DNA of 64,000 nt. Origin: Enterovibrio sp. JCM 19048. Lineage in GTDB: Bacteria > Pseudomonadota > Gammaproteobacteria > Enterobacterales > Vibrionaceae. The first letter of the stretch is position 1. Every line of letters starts with the position of its first letter. The notes under the pieces are model-generated. The model had not been told where the DNA came from. It saw only the letters and a program-made list of their open reading frames with translations, and did no database searches. The stretch is from contig BAXE01000003.1 of the NCBI GenBank assembly GCA_001310415.1, positions 1 through 64,000 on the forward strand, given 5' to 3'. Positions 29,975-40,059 of the stretch are shown here, piece by piece. The position numbers and the translations under genes were made by a program.

Positions 29975-32307
29975 ATGAAACCGTCCGATTCTGGGGCGAA
30001 GGTGGTTTGGCCAGCGGCACGTCCCTGGCTGACACTCGCGCTCATCATTCCACTACTCCTGCTGGCGTTTGCCGGTCTTCAATCGTTGGAAATCCGCTCC
30101 AACTACCGCGTCTATTTCGACAAAGACAACGTCCAGCTGAACCAGTTTGACCAGATGGAAAAAACCTTCAGCCGTAATGACAACGTGGCGTTTGTCCTCA
30201 CGCCAAAAAACGGCGATATCTACAGCCCCGAAACGCTGGATGCGGTGCGCTGGTTGACCGAGCAGGCGTGGCAAACCCCGTTTTCCACCCGCGTTGATTC
30301 GCTGACCAACTTCCAGTATTCGGAAGCCGATGGCGACGACCTGTATGTGGGGGATTTGTTGCCAGGCAAAGGGAGCATTTCGCCGGACATGGCGGATAAA
30401 GTGCGCCGCGTTGCTATGTCGGAGCCGACGCTGCTGGGGCGGGTAGTCGCCCGCGATGGCGGTTTGACCATGGTAAATATCACCGTTCAAACGCCACAGA
30501 GCGATGCGGATAAACATGTCCGCGCCGTCACTGACTATGCATTGTCACTGAAAGAGAAGTTTGACCAGGCTTATCCGGACATCGACACTCGGATCGCCGG
30601 TATGCTGGCGGTGAACCGGGCATTCGGCGATGAAACGGCAAAAGATGGCTCAACCCTTATCCCCCTGATGTTGCTTATCATTATGGTGGTGAGCGCGTTG
30701 CTTTTCCGTTCGGTGGGCGCCTTTGTCGGCACGTTTGTCGTGGTGATTTTCAGTATTATCGGTGCGCTGGGTTTTGCCGGTTGGGTGGGCATTCCCATTA
30801 CCAGTGCCACCATTAATGCGCCGGTGATGATCCTGACACTGGCCGTGGCTGATTGTATCCATATCGTCGGGGTGTTCAGAGCGGGACTGCAAAAAGGCTT
30901 AGGCAGGGCGCAGGCGGCATCACAAAGTTTCTACACCAATTTACGTCCGGTTGTGCTGACGTCAGTGACCACGGCGATAGCTTTCTTACCCTGAACGGGT
31001 CCAATGCGCCGCCAATCCGTGATTTGGGCAATCTGGTCGCTTTTGGTGTGATGTTGGCGATGTTGCTGGCACTGACTGTGATGCCCGCCATGCTGCGCTT
31101 GATCCCTGCCAAAGTGAAACCACAGAGCAAACCCGCAGCCTGGCTGGAGCAGCTGGCCGAACGCATTATTGCCAACCGCCGCGTGTTGCTGCCGGTGACA
31201 TTGCTTGTCAGCGCCGGGCTGGTTGCTCTCGCGCCGATGAACGAACTGGATGACAGACCAATCCAGTATTTCTCCAAAGACACCACTATCCGCCAAACCG
31301 CTGACTACGTTGAACAGAACCATTCAGGGATGACCTATGTCGAAGTTGCCCTTGATACTGGTGAAGACGGCGGGATCAGCAATCCAGCTTTCCTGACAAC
31401 GCTGGGGACATTCACTGAATGGCTGCGCAATCAGCCGGAAGTTGACCACGTTGTCTCGCTGTCCGATGTCTTCAAGCGCCTGAACAAAAACATGAACGGC
31501 GACGATGCAGCGTTTTACCAATTGCCTCAGGACAGGGAGCTGGCGTCGCAATACTTGCTGTTGTACGAAATGTCCCTGCCTTATGGGCTGGATCTGAACA
31601 ACATCATCAATGTCTCCAAATCCTCGACGCGCCTGTTACTGACGCTGAAAAATATCCCATCGTCGGAAATTGTTGGTCTGGAAGAGCGGATCCACAATCA
31701 GGTGGCTTTCCTCAACGACCAAATCAAAGTGCAAAGCGCCGGGCCTTACCTGATCTTTGCCCATATCAGCGAAACCAATATGGACTCTATGGTCAAAGCC
31801 TCCATTCTGGCATTTGTGCTGATTTCGCTGGTGATTGGCATCAGCCTCCGATCCTGGCGTCTGGCGCTGGTAAGCCTGGTGCCGAATGTTCTGCCGGTGC
31901 TTGCGGGCTTTGGTATGTGGACACTGATTGATGGCACCATCAACATGGGAATGTCGATTGTCTGCGCGGCCACTTTGGGCATCGTGGTGGACGATACGGT
32001 TCACTTCCTGACGCACTATCACGACAGGCGCAAGCAGGGCGCTGCCACAGAAACTGCTATCATCCATGCCTTCACAACGGCCGGTAAGGCGATGCTCACG
32101 AGTACCGTAGTGCTGGCGCTGGGCTTCGCTGTCCTTACCCTTTCAAATTACAAACTCAATATCGACCTTGGCTATATCACGGTGTTTATCGTGACCATCG
32201 CTTTGATCCTGGATGCGATATTGCTGCCGACCCTGCTGATGATCTTCGACCGTCACCCTAAACCTGTTAAGGAGAGACTCCATGAAACTGCACAAAGCAA
32301 TGTTTAA
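29975..32307 (+). CDS. MMPL/RND-superfamily exporter (frameshift)
   Basis: About 778 residues with two repeats, each a large periplasmic loop and a block of membrane spans. An N-terminal span (LTLALIIPLLLLAFAGL) is followed by a first membrane block (LMLLIIMVVSALLFRSVGAF; VADCIHIVGVF) and a second (IVVDDTVHFLTHYHDRR, GKAMLTSTVVLALGFAVLT). HpnN/MmpL relatives move hydrophobic molecules out of the inner membrane. One base lost near 30988. ATG 29975 has AAGGAT upstream; the open frame to 29840 is not needed. It probably exports the pathway product. Confidence 0.85.
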
Positions 32308-33082
32308 ACCGAGCCATGCCGCGCTGCTGATTGCGGTGCTGCTGCCTGCGACAGCCATGGCGGCGTTAACCGCAGACGAAGTGGCGCAAACGCGCAAGGA
32401 CAAAGATTCAGGTTGGGGAAGTACGCTTTCGATGATGGAAATGACGCTCCGCAACGCCCAGGGCGATGAAAGTACTCGCAAGCTGGAGGTGAAAACCTTG
32501 GAGCGCAAGGGAGAGGGCGACCAGAGCATTACCGTGTTTGAAGAACCCTTTGATATCCGCGGCACCAGTTTGCTGGTGCACAGTAAAATAGAAGATTCCG
32601 ATGACCAGTGGCTTTACCTTCCCGCTTTGAAGCGGGTGAAACGAATCTCATCGGCCAACAAGTCAGGGCCTTTTGTGGGCAGTGAGTTTGCTTATGAAGA
32701 CCTCAGTTCGTTTGAAGTGGCCAAATATGATTACAAACTGCTGCCGGATGCGCCTTGCGGCGAGCTGACTTGCTATGTGCTTGAAGCAACACCCCGCTAT
32801 GAATTCACCGGTTACACCAAGTTGGTTAACTGGATTGATAAAGAGGCGTTCCGCTTACAGAAGGTGGAGTTCTATGACCGCCGTAATGCACTACTGAAAA
32901 CCCTGACGTTGGATGATTACCGCCTGTACGAAGACAAATTCTGGCGTGCCCATGTGATGGATATGGTCAACGAACAGACAGGGAAAAGCACAGTGTTAAC
33001 GGTCGAGGATATCGATTTCTCACCTTCATTCCGCGCAGGGGAATTTCGCCAAGCGCAGTTCTCAAGGAGTGTGAAGCGGTGA
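32282..33082 (+). CDS. LolA-like outer-membrane lipoprotein-sorting protein
   Basis: 266 residues with a signal peptide (AALLIAVLLPATAMA-AL) and the LolA-like fold usually encoded beside MMPL exporters (SMMEMTLRNAQGD, DQWLYLPALKRVKRISSAN, FVGSEFAYEDLSS). It overlaps the exporter gene by 26 bases. A periplasmic carrier role between exporter and outer membrane is inferred from fold and neighbours. Unbroken. Confidence 0.8.
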   Translation: MKLHKAMFKPSHAALLIAVLLPATAMAALTADEVAQTRKDKDSGWGSTLSMMEMTLRNAQGDESTRKLEVKTLERKGEGDQSITVFEEPFDIRGTSLLVHSKIEDSDDQWLYLPALKRVKRISSANKSGPFVGSEFAYEDLSSFEVAKYDYKLLPDAPCGELTCYVLEATPRYEFTGYTKLVNWIDKEAFRLQKVEFYDRRNALLKTLTLDDYRLYEDKFWRAHVMDMVNEQTGKSTVLTVEDIDFSPSFRAGEFRQAQFSRSVKR

Positions 33083-34243
33083 AAGGGTCGTTAACTTTAC
33101 TCTTTTCTCTGCTGACAGCGCCGCTTTGCGGCGCTGTTGAGCAAGAATATGAACTGTTGCTCCAGTACAGGGGATTTACCCATAGCGGCCAGTTTGAAGG
33201 GCAGGATCAGAACCAGTTTCTGGCGGGCTTTGATGCCAAATGGATTGTGCCCCTAACGGATAACCAGGAGCTGGTGATCAATCCGGTCGGCGGGTAGACA
33301 GCATGGACGACAACCGGAGCCAACTGGATTTTTCGGCGCTTTACTGGATCTATTTTGCCGAAAACTGGCAGCTGAAAGCAGGTATCGATACGGTGTTCTG
33401 GGGCGTTGCAGAGTCCAACCATTTGGTGAATATCATCAACCAAATTGATACCACCTACGATTTTGATATGGAAACCCGCTTTGGTCAGCCCATGGTGTCT
33501 GCCAGCTATCTGTTTGATGCATCGAGCCTGACCGTCATGTATCTGCCATTCTTCCGCCCCAGAAACTATCCAAGCCCAGATGGACGGATCCGCACCAGCC
33601 TGCCGGTAGTGGACGATGAAATCTACCTCGCCGGTGCTTCGGAAACCTCCAACGACATTGCAGTGCGCTGGAGCACCATTATCGACAATCTGGATTTGAA
33701 CCTGTTCGGTTTTCATGGCATCAACCGCGCGCCGTCTCTGGTGCCAAATGCTGATTTTACTGCGTTGGTGCCCCAGTACTCCAAAGCCAACCAGTTTGGT
33801 TTGATGCGCAACTGACCCTTGAGAACACCTTGCTTAAAGCCGAGTACCTGTATACCAATGGACTGAGCCAGGACTTTTCCGCAGCAGTGGCCGGGTTGGA
33901 ATATACCTTGGTTTCCGGCTTCGACAGCCCTGAGGTCAGCGCGGTACTTGAATACAACTGGGATGAACGGGGAAACGATGCGGACACTGCCTTGAACCGG
34001 GACCTGTTTTTGGCAACCCGAGTTGGATTCAACAATGCCAGTTCGTCGGAATTGTTGGCGGGCGTATATCTTGATACTTCCAACAGCAGTCAAATCTGGC
34101 GTGCTGAGTACAGCCAACGTATCGGTGAACAAAGTACGCTGGAGGTGGTGGGGTGGATATTCAATCCGGACAGCGCCGATATCCAGCTACAGGATCTGGC
34201 TAGAGAAGACGGGTTAAGCCTGACCTTTCACTATTACTTCTGA
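33079..34243 (+). CDS. outer-membrane beta-barrel protein (frameshifts)
   Basis: About 388 residues with a signal peptide (MKGSLTLLFSLLTAPLCGA), alternating strands and a terminal aromatic (LTFHYYF). It resembles the barrel proteins found with MMPL and LolA-like genes. GTG start at 33079 overlaps the previous stop as GTGA. Breaks near 33291 (GGCC to GGC) and 33805. With the two preceding genes it would form a route across the envelope. Confidence 0.75.
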
Positions 34244-34273
34244 CTCGCTTGTTCTGACATCCATTGCCCAGAC

Positions 34274-34302
34274 AAAACACCGCCTTTCCCGGCGGTGTTT
34301 TT
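34274..34302. terminator. bidirectional terminator at the end of the biosynthetic operon
   Basis: AAAACACCGCC and GGCGGTGTTTT form a perfect 11-bp stem over a 6-base loop, followed by further T residues. The A-run on the left makes it work for the convergent RibD-like gene too. Confidence 0.9.
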
Positions 34303-34323
34303 GTCTGTTGGGTATTTAGATTT

Positions 34324-35231
34324 TCAACTGAGGATCAGGCTGTCACTTTTGCGCCGCATCTGGATGAGAACGCCGGCCTCAAAGGCTTGTGTCGCCGTGA
34401 CTTTCCAATGCTCCAGTGTTGGTGCCGATGGCATGATGTCATCGTTTGCTGCGGAAGATTGCTGGCTGGGAGAGAGCTTGGTCAGTGCAACATAAGCAGC
34501 GCACTCATCAATAAGGTTGCTTTCCGCGAGCTGGCAGAAAAAGGTGTAGTCGCACAGCGTCACCAAGGTGCTCTGTTTGCCAAGGGCAAGTTTGCTTTGC
34601 AGCGCCGACAGCTCTTTGTCTGAGCGCACGGTAATAGTGCAGCATTCCTGAAGATGCTGTTGGATTTCCGCTTTTTGGCTTTCGTCTTCTTCCTGAATAG
34701 CGAGCACCGCGTTCCTGATCACTGAATGACGAAGGTTGATTCTGCGCCGAATCCGGAAAGGAAATGGCGGTACGCCACCCCTTGTCCTTTGCTGTTCATC
34801 GAGATAAAGCAGGTTGTCCAGGGCCGTTTAAGGCGCTGTATTGCCGCCGGGCCAAAGAACAGCGATTCATTTGCCCTCGCCATTGGATAGGTCTCTATCA
34901 ATACGCCGGGAATTTCAAGGGCTTCCAAACCCAGCGCATCACCTAATTTTGAAGACACATTTGGGTAGCAGATTTGGCTGATGTTCCAGCAATACGCGAT
35001 TTCTTGAAGTTGCCCGGCAGTATAGGAAAAGCGGTGAGGTGGGGATGAAAGATACAATCTGCGTTCGTTGTCATTGTCTGCGCAGAATTGACGCGGACTT
35101 AACACAGTTTCACCTGCAAAGCAGCGATGGCTGGCAACGATCCTGTTACCTTCAACCAGTATCCATGCAATACCCGCCCGGTTGGATAGGGCCAATGCCC
35201 TGTCAATGGCTAACGCCAGTTCATCGGGCAT
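34324..35231 (-). CDS. RibD-like protein with degenerate deaminase and reductase motifs
   Basis: Two frames meet at a GTGA overlap at 34719-34722. The first resembles a RibD deaminase N-terminus (ALAIDRALALSNRAGIAWIL...VASHRC) running into RPWTTCFISMNSKGQ, like the start of the RibD reductase. The second ends with a reductase-like STLVTLCDYTFFCQLAESNL-IDECAAYVAL. The zinc motifs HAE and PCxxC are missing, so deaminase activity is unlikely. It may be one gene broken by a lost base or two coupled genes. It is divergent from luxI. Start at 35231 chosen because similarity begins there; a TTG at 35285 is possible. Confidence 0.5.
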
Positions 35232-35302
35232 GGTTACTTCAGTTCTTACCCGCGCTGATGTACCGCAGACGTGTTGAGTTTCCAAAAGTCTTTGTCCTCA
35301 TG

Positions 35303-35342
35303 GTGTCGTAGCACGATGTTTAGTGTTGTAGCGCGATGTTAG
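35303..35342. repeat. tandem 20-bp direct repeat in the luxI upstream region
   Basis: Two adjacent 20-bp units (35303-35322 and 35323-35342) match at 16 of 20 positions, sharing GTGT-GTAGC-CGATGTT. They lie between the RibD-like start and the luxI lux box and could bind an extra regulator. Confidence 0.5.
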
Positions 35343-35362
35343 AAAATGCTGCGGGTGGTGGC

Positions 35363-35408
35363 GACTGTAAGAAGTGACAGTTTTTGAAAGTGATGTGATT
35401 TTTATATT
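35363..35408 (+). promoter_or_regulatory. lux box and promoter of luxI
   Basis: GACTGTAAGAAGTGACAGTT (35363-35382) has CTGT-N8-ACAG symmetry and fits most of the lux-box consensus. TATATT at 35403-35408 is a good -10. The box centre is 33 bp from the -10 centre, which puts it at -42.5, the position for LuxR-type activation. This implies a positive feedback loop. The divergent RibD-like gene may be co-regulated. Confidence 0.7.
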
Positions 35409-35547
35409 TAAATTCAAGCAAATAAACTGGTTGTGGTGGAGGCTGTCATTTTCAACAGCTAACCAAGGCTACCGAACTTCCATAACTTTTAACCCGTTCG
35501 ACAACATTCATTTGATGGACCGCCAAAACGGTTAAAAGGAAGAGACC

Positions 35548-36147
35548 ATGAACCAGCTCATTACCCTGACACCTGAAACGCAACGTGCTAACCAAACTGT
35601 TGTTAATGAGATTTTTCGCCTTCGTCACCGCAGCTTTCTGGAGCGACTGGGCTGGGAAGTGACCTCGACTGAGCAAATGGAATGTGATGATTTTGACCGC
35701 AGTGGTGCCAGCTATGTGGCGCTGAAAGGGCAGGACAATGATGTGGTTGGTTGCTGGCGGGCACTGCCGACGCAGGGGCGCTATATGTTGAAAGATGTTT
35801 TCCCCCAACTCCTGCAAGGCGAGCCCGCGCCAATGGAAGACGACATCTGGGAAATCTCCCGCTTCACCACAGCAAAAGAAAGCTACCGCGAGGCTTCTGC
35901 CGGTTGGTTCGGTACCAACGCCCTGACCCTCATCCACTCCTTTTACGATTTTGCCCAAGAGAATAATATCCGCGCCTATGTACTGGTCACCACAGTAGGC
36001 TGCGAACGCATGCTGCGCTCTTTGGGACTGACTATGCGCCGGATGGGAGACGGAAAATCCCTGCAAGTGGGCAAGGAGCGCTCAGTGGCGCTTTGGCTGG
36101 AAGTGGACGAATCCCTGAATTTGCAAGGTAGAAAGCTGGACTCGTAA
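35548..36147 (+). CDS. luxI: LuxI-type acyl-homoserine-lactone synthase
   Basis: 199 residues. The invariant LuxI positions are present: RLRHRSF, LGW, DDFD, CWRALPT and WEISRF. LuxI enzymes make AHL signals from S-adenosylmethionine and acyl-ACP. AAGGAAGAG precedes the ATG. Unbroken. No luxR is adjacent; the only AHL-type LuxR in the window lies beyond the other end of the biosynthetic cluster. Confidence 0.9.
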   Translation: MNQLITLTPETQRANQTVVNEIFRLRHRSFLERLGWEVTSTEQMECDDFDRSGASYVALKGQDNDVVGCWRALPTQGRYMLKDVFPQLLQGEPAPMEDDIWEISRFTTAKESYREASAGWFGTNALTLIHSFYDFAQENNIRAYVLVTTVGCERMLRSLGLTMRRMGDGKSLQVGKERSVALWLEVDESLNLQGRKLDS

Positions 36148-36170
36148 ATTAATCGTTTAGACTTTAAAAA

Positions 36171-36201
36171 GCCGCTGATTACGCTCAGCGGCCATTTTTT
36201 T
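36171..36201 (+). terminator. terminator of luxI
   Basis: GCCGCTGA and TCAGCGGC pair over a 6-base loop, followed by CATTTTTTT. A classic intrinsic terminator, 24 bp after the luxI stop. Confidence 0.9.
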
Positions 36202-36312
36202 GTTCCGCTGATCCGGATTTGAATTTGGCTGCAACCGCGGTGTTTCCTCTCGAATCATGGGTAAGAGGCATGTAGACTGCCTCTTACTTTGAATTCCAGA
36301 TTGAGGCACCAC

Positions 36313-38273
36313 ATGCAAGCAAGCACCGCGTATTTAAAAACACTCAAAGATGTTTTCGGTTTTGACGGATTACGCGGTGGTCAGCAAAGTGTGGTCGAAA
36401 ACGTGCTGGCAGGGCATTCGGCGGCGGCCATCTTTCCCACCGGTTCGGGGAAGTCACTTTGTTATCAACTTCCTGCCCTGCACTTGCCGCATCTGACCTT
36501 GGTGATTTCTCCGCTACTGGCACTGATGAAAGATCAGCTCGATTTTCTGCGCAGCAAAGGCATTGCAGCGGCATCGATTGACTCTTCCCTCACTTATGAC
36601 GAATCGCGTGAAGTGATGCGCTCGGTGAAAGCGGGCGAAACCAAAATTTTGATGATTTCTGTCGAGCGTCTGAAAAACGAACGCTTCCGTCAGTTTATTT
36701 CCTCGGTGCCGATTTCTCTGCTGGTGGTGGATGAAGCGCACTGTATTTCGGAATGGGGGCACAACTTCCGTCCGGATTACCTGAAACTGCCCGCTTACCG
36801 CACCCAGCTCAATATTCCCCAAGTCTTGCTTTTAACCGCGACGGCAACGCCGCAGGTCATCGATGATATGCGCAACAAGTTCGGCATTGCGCAAGAGAAT
36901 GTCGAGGTGACGGGCTTCTATCGGCATAACCTGGATCTTAATGTGCTTCCTTGCAGGGAAGAGGAAAAAGATGAGGCTTTGCTGAGCTTGATTCATAGTG
37001 TGCCGTTTCCCCAACCGACCATTGTTTACGTGACCTTGCAGCAGACATCCGAAAGTGTGGCAGGGAAGCTCAGGGCAGCGGGTGTTGCCGCGCAGGCTTA
37101 CCACGCGGGCATGGCGAGTGAAGACCGCCAGCGGATCCAAAACGCCTTCATGCGCGGGGAGATCAACTGCATTGTGGCGACCATTGCGTTCGGGATGGGC
37201 GTGGACAAATCGGATATCCGTGCGGTGATCCACTACGATTTGCCGAAATCCGTGGAGAACTACAGTCAGGAGATTGGACGGGCAGGGCGTGATGGCCAGC
37301 CGTCAGTCTGCTCTGTGCTTGCCAATCGTGAGTCTGTCAGTGTGCTGGAGAACTTTGTCTTCGGCGACACGCCGGATCTTATCGCAATCCGTGCGGTGAT
37401 TGATGAAATTGGCGCAACACCGGCGGGTAAACCGTGGGAAGTGATGCTCACCCGGCTATCCCGAGAGAGTAACGTACGCCAGTTGCCACTTAAAACCTTG
37501 CTGGTTTACCTTGAACTTGCGGGCATTATCGAACCTCAGTTCAGCTATTTCGCCGATTATCGCTTCAAAATGCTGGTATCGGCAGAGCAGATACTGAGCC
37601 AGTTTGATGGCGAGAGACGGCAGTTTGTAGAGGCGATTTTCCAGTGTTCGCCAAAATCCCGCACTTGGCACAGTGTTGACTTCGATGCGCTTTGGCAAGG
37701 CTTCAGCGCAGAAAGAAAACGGGCGGTTACTGCGCTGGATTACTTTGCAGACAAAGGCTGGATAGAGCTTGAAAGCAAACAAATGATGGATGTTTACCGC
37801 GTGAACTGTCTTGAGGCCTGTCAGGGTGAGCAGGCGCAGCAACTGAGTCAGGAAATGCATGCCTTGTTCCTTTCCAAGGAAGAGTCGGAAATCAACGCGT
37901 TCATGCCATGTTGTCCCTGTTTGAAACCGATACCTGTCTGAGTCATCGCCTGGCGGCGTATTTTGCTGATGAACATGCACCGGCGCAATGCGGCCACTGT
38001 TCTGTCTGTCGCGGCAACATCGCACGCTTGCCAAAGGCGAGCGCTCAAGAGAGCGTCGAACCAGCAATGTTGCAGCGATTGATACAGCCTCTGATGGATG
38101 CTGCGTTCAAAGAGGACGTGGCTGTGTCTGCTGAAGCGGCGACGCGCTTTCTTTGCGGCATTGCCACACCACTGAGCACCCGGTTACGCGCCGGGAAAAT
38201 GGAAGGATTTGGCAAGCTTTCGGCTTACCCCTTTGACGAAGTGAAAAAGCTGGTTCAATCGCTGGCAATTTAG
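36313..38273 (+). CDS. RecQ-family ATP-dependent DNA helicase (frameshift)
   Basis: About 654 residues. Walker A PTGSGKSLCYQLP, DEAH box VVDEAHCISEWGHNFRPDY, TATATPQV and the motif VI region SQEIGRAGRDGQPS. After one base restored near 37905 the C-terminal zinc region follows (DTCLSHRLAAYF, QCGHCSVC). It lacks a clear HRDC domain, so it may be a RecQ paralogue and not the main RecQ. ATG 36313 preceded by GAGG is preferred to an upstream TTG. Confidence 0.85.
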
Positions 38274-38381
38274 CCTGTTTCCGGCGCACAAAAGTTTGTA
38301 TTCGCATAGGTACAGTGCAGCGTCGATGGTATGATCCGCGGCATCAACAAACGGGAAATGTAAACCCGCTACGGAGTTAAA

Positions 38382-38902
38382 ATGGCAAAGCTAACCCTTC
38401 AAGAACAGATGCTTCAGGCTGGTCTTATCGACAAAAAGAAAATGAAGAAGGCCGGTAAGAGCTCGAAGAAATCGCGTACCCTGCAAAAGAAGCCAAAGCG
38501 GCAGTTGAAGAAAAACGTGCCGCACAGGTTGCCCAGGATCAGGAACTGAACCGTCAGAAGCAGCTGGAAGCCGAGAAAAAGGCGATTGCCGCACAGGTGA
38601 AGCAACTTGTTGAAATGAACAAGATTGACCGCAAGGACGGCGATATCGGCTACAACTTCACTGACGGCACACTGGTGAAGAAAATTTATGTTGATAAAGC
38701 GACGCAAGACCAACTGGTTAATGGCCGTCTGGCGATTGCCCGTGATGGTGAAGGTTATGCGATTGTTCCGGGCGTGGTGGCAGATAAAATCGCCCAGCGT
38801 GATGAATCGACCATCGTCCTGAACAACACCGTGGATGAGCAGGCGATGGACGAAGACGATCCATACGCGGACTTTAAGATCCCTGATGATCTGATGTGGT
38901 AA
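38382..38902 (+). CDS. yaiL: YaiL family (DUF2058) protein (frameshift)
   Basis: About 174 residues. Starts MAKLTLQEQMLQAGLIDKKK and ends DEDDPYADFKIPDDLMW, both diagnostic of the gammaproteobacterial DUF2058 family. A basic coiled-coil N-terminal part with a break near 38470 precedes the conserved IGYNFTDGTLVKKIYVDK core. Family members are described as nucleoid- or polynucleotide-associated; exact role unknown. ACGGAG precedes the ATG. Confidence 0.9.
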
Positions 38903-38934
38903 GCCGCCGCCTTACTGAATAAAGCGGTTCACAT

Positions 38935-40047
38935 CTATCCATTGGTTTTGTTTGGCAGAAGCAGCATGGCATCAATGGTGCACTGCACTTCGTAACCTTC
39001 GCGAAAACCGGTGTAATGAGGTTTGCCCTGCTCGATGCATTCCATCAGCTCGGCAACCTCAATCACTTTCAAATCGTTAAACCCCAGGTGATGCCCCGGA
39101 GCTGGGCAAAAATTCCCGTATGGCGGGTGCGCTGGGCCCGTTTCGATTTTCCTGAATCCGCCGTTTCCATCCCCACCTTGTCGCGTCCACACCAATAACT
39201 CATTCATCCGCTCCTGACTGAACTGAATCGCCCCTTGGGTGCCGGTAATTTCAAACGACAAATCCATGGTTCTGCCTGTCATCATCCAGCTGACATCAAT
39301 GCTTCCGGTTGCGCCATTGCCAAATTCAAGCAGCGCATGGGCAACATCATCCACCAACACAGGGCGTCTTTCGCTGCTTCCCGGTTTTACCGGTCTTTCT
39401 TTGTGAACGGTTTCAGTGACGGCATTCACGTTGGTAATAGGGCCGACTAAAAAACGCGCCATGGAAACAATGTGGCTGCCGATATCGGCCAGTGCGCCGC
39501 CACCATCGGGATCGGTGCGGAATGAGTGGGGGGATTCGGGATTGCCCATGTAGTCTTCGGCGTGCCTGCCGCGAAAACTGATAACCTCGCCAACGTCACC
39601 GCTTTCAATCAGTGATTTTGCATAGTGGATCAGGGGATTTCGCAGGAAATTGAAGCCGACCAGCGTGGTCGTGCCTGCCTGCTCTGCTGCTTCCGTCATG
39701 CGTTTGGCTGAATCACAGGTGGTGGAAAGGGGCTTTTCACAATACACATGCTTGCCGGCTTGAATGGCGGCGAGCGTAATAGCTTCATGTAGGGCATTGG
39801 GCGCGGTGATGGCAACCACGTCGATTTCCGGGTTGTCGACGAGGGTTTCCCAGCTTCCCGTTGAATGGGCAAACCCGAGCTTTTGCGCCTGCAATGATGC
39901 TGTTTCATCATCCACATCGGCAAGGGTATGCAGGTGGATGTTAAACGGCAGATCGAACAAGCCTCCTACCGAACGGAATGCGTTGGCGTGACAGCGCCCC
40001 ATAAAGCCTGAACCAACCAGGCCAATATTTAATACAGCTTTGGTCAT
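38935..40047 (-). CDS. Gfo/Idh/MocA-family dehydrogenase
   Basis: 370 residues, unbroken. NAD-binding GLVGSGFMGRCHANAF, the YCEKPLST motif and the Gfo/Idh C-terminal alpha/beta domain (DIGSHIVSMARFLVG). These enzymes oxidise sugars, inositols or related polyols. Last gene of a minus-strand sugar ABC transporter operon, 12 bases after the ATPase, so it probably acts on the imported substrate. Confidence 0.85.
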   Translation of the reverse strand: MTKAVLNIGLVGSGFMGRCHANAFRSVGGLFDLPFNIHLHTLADVDDETASLQAQKLGFAHSTGSWETLVDNPEIDVVAITAPNALHEAITLAAIQAGKHVYCEKPLSTTCDSAKRMTEAAEQAGTTTLVGFNFLRNPLIHYAKSLIESGDVGEVISFRGRHAEDYMGNPESPHSFRTDPDGGGALADIGSHIVSMARFLVGPITNVNAVTETVHKERPVKPGSSERRPVLVDDVAHALLEFGNGATGSIDVSWMMTGRTMDLSFEITGTQGAIQFSQERMNELLVWTRQGGDGNGGFRKIETGPAHPPYGNFCPAPGHHLGFNDLKVIEVAELMECIEQGKPHYTGFREGYEVQCTIDAMLLLPNKTNG

Positions 40048-40059
40048 TTTGTTTCTCCG

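Noticed and set aside
34324..35231. A functional riboflavin-biosynthesis ribD gene
   Set aside because: The zinc-binding deaminase motifs are missing and no other rib genes are near.
13618..38273. Widespread pseudogene formation in the biosynthetic cluster
   Set aside because: The same type of one-base loss occurs in housekeeping-type genes such as recQ-like, yaiL and transporter genes, with clean similarity after each break, so sequence error is the simpler explanation.
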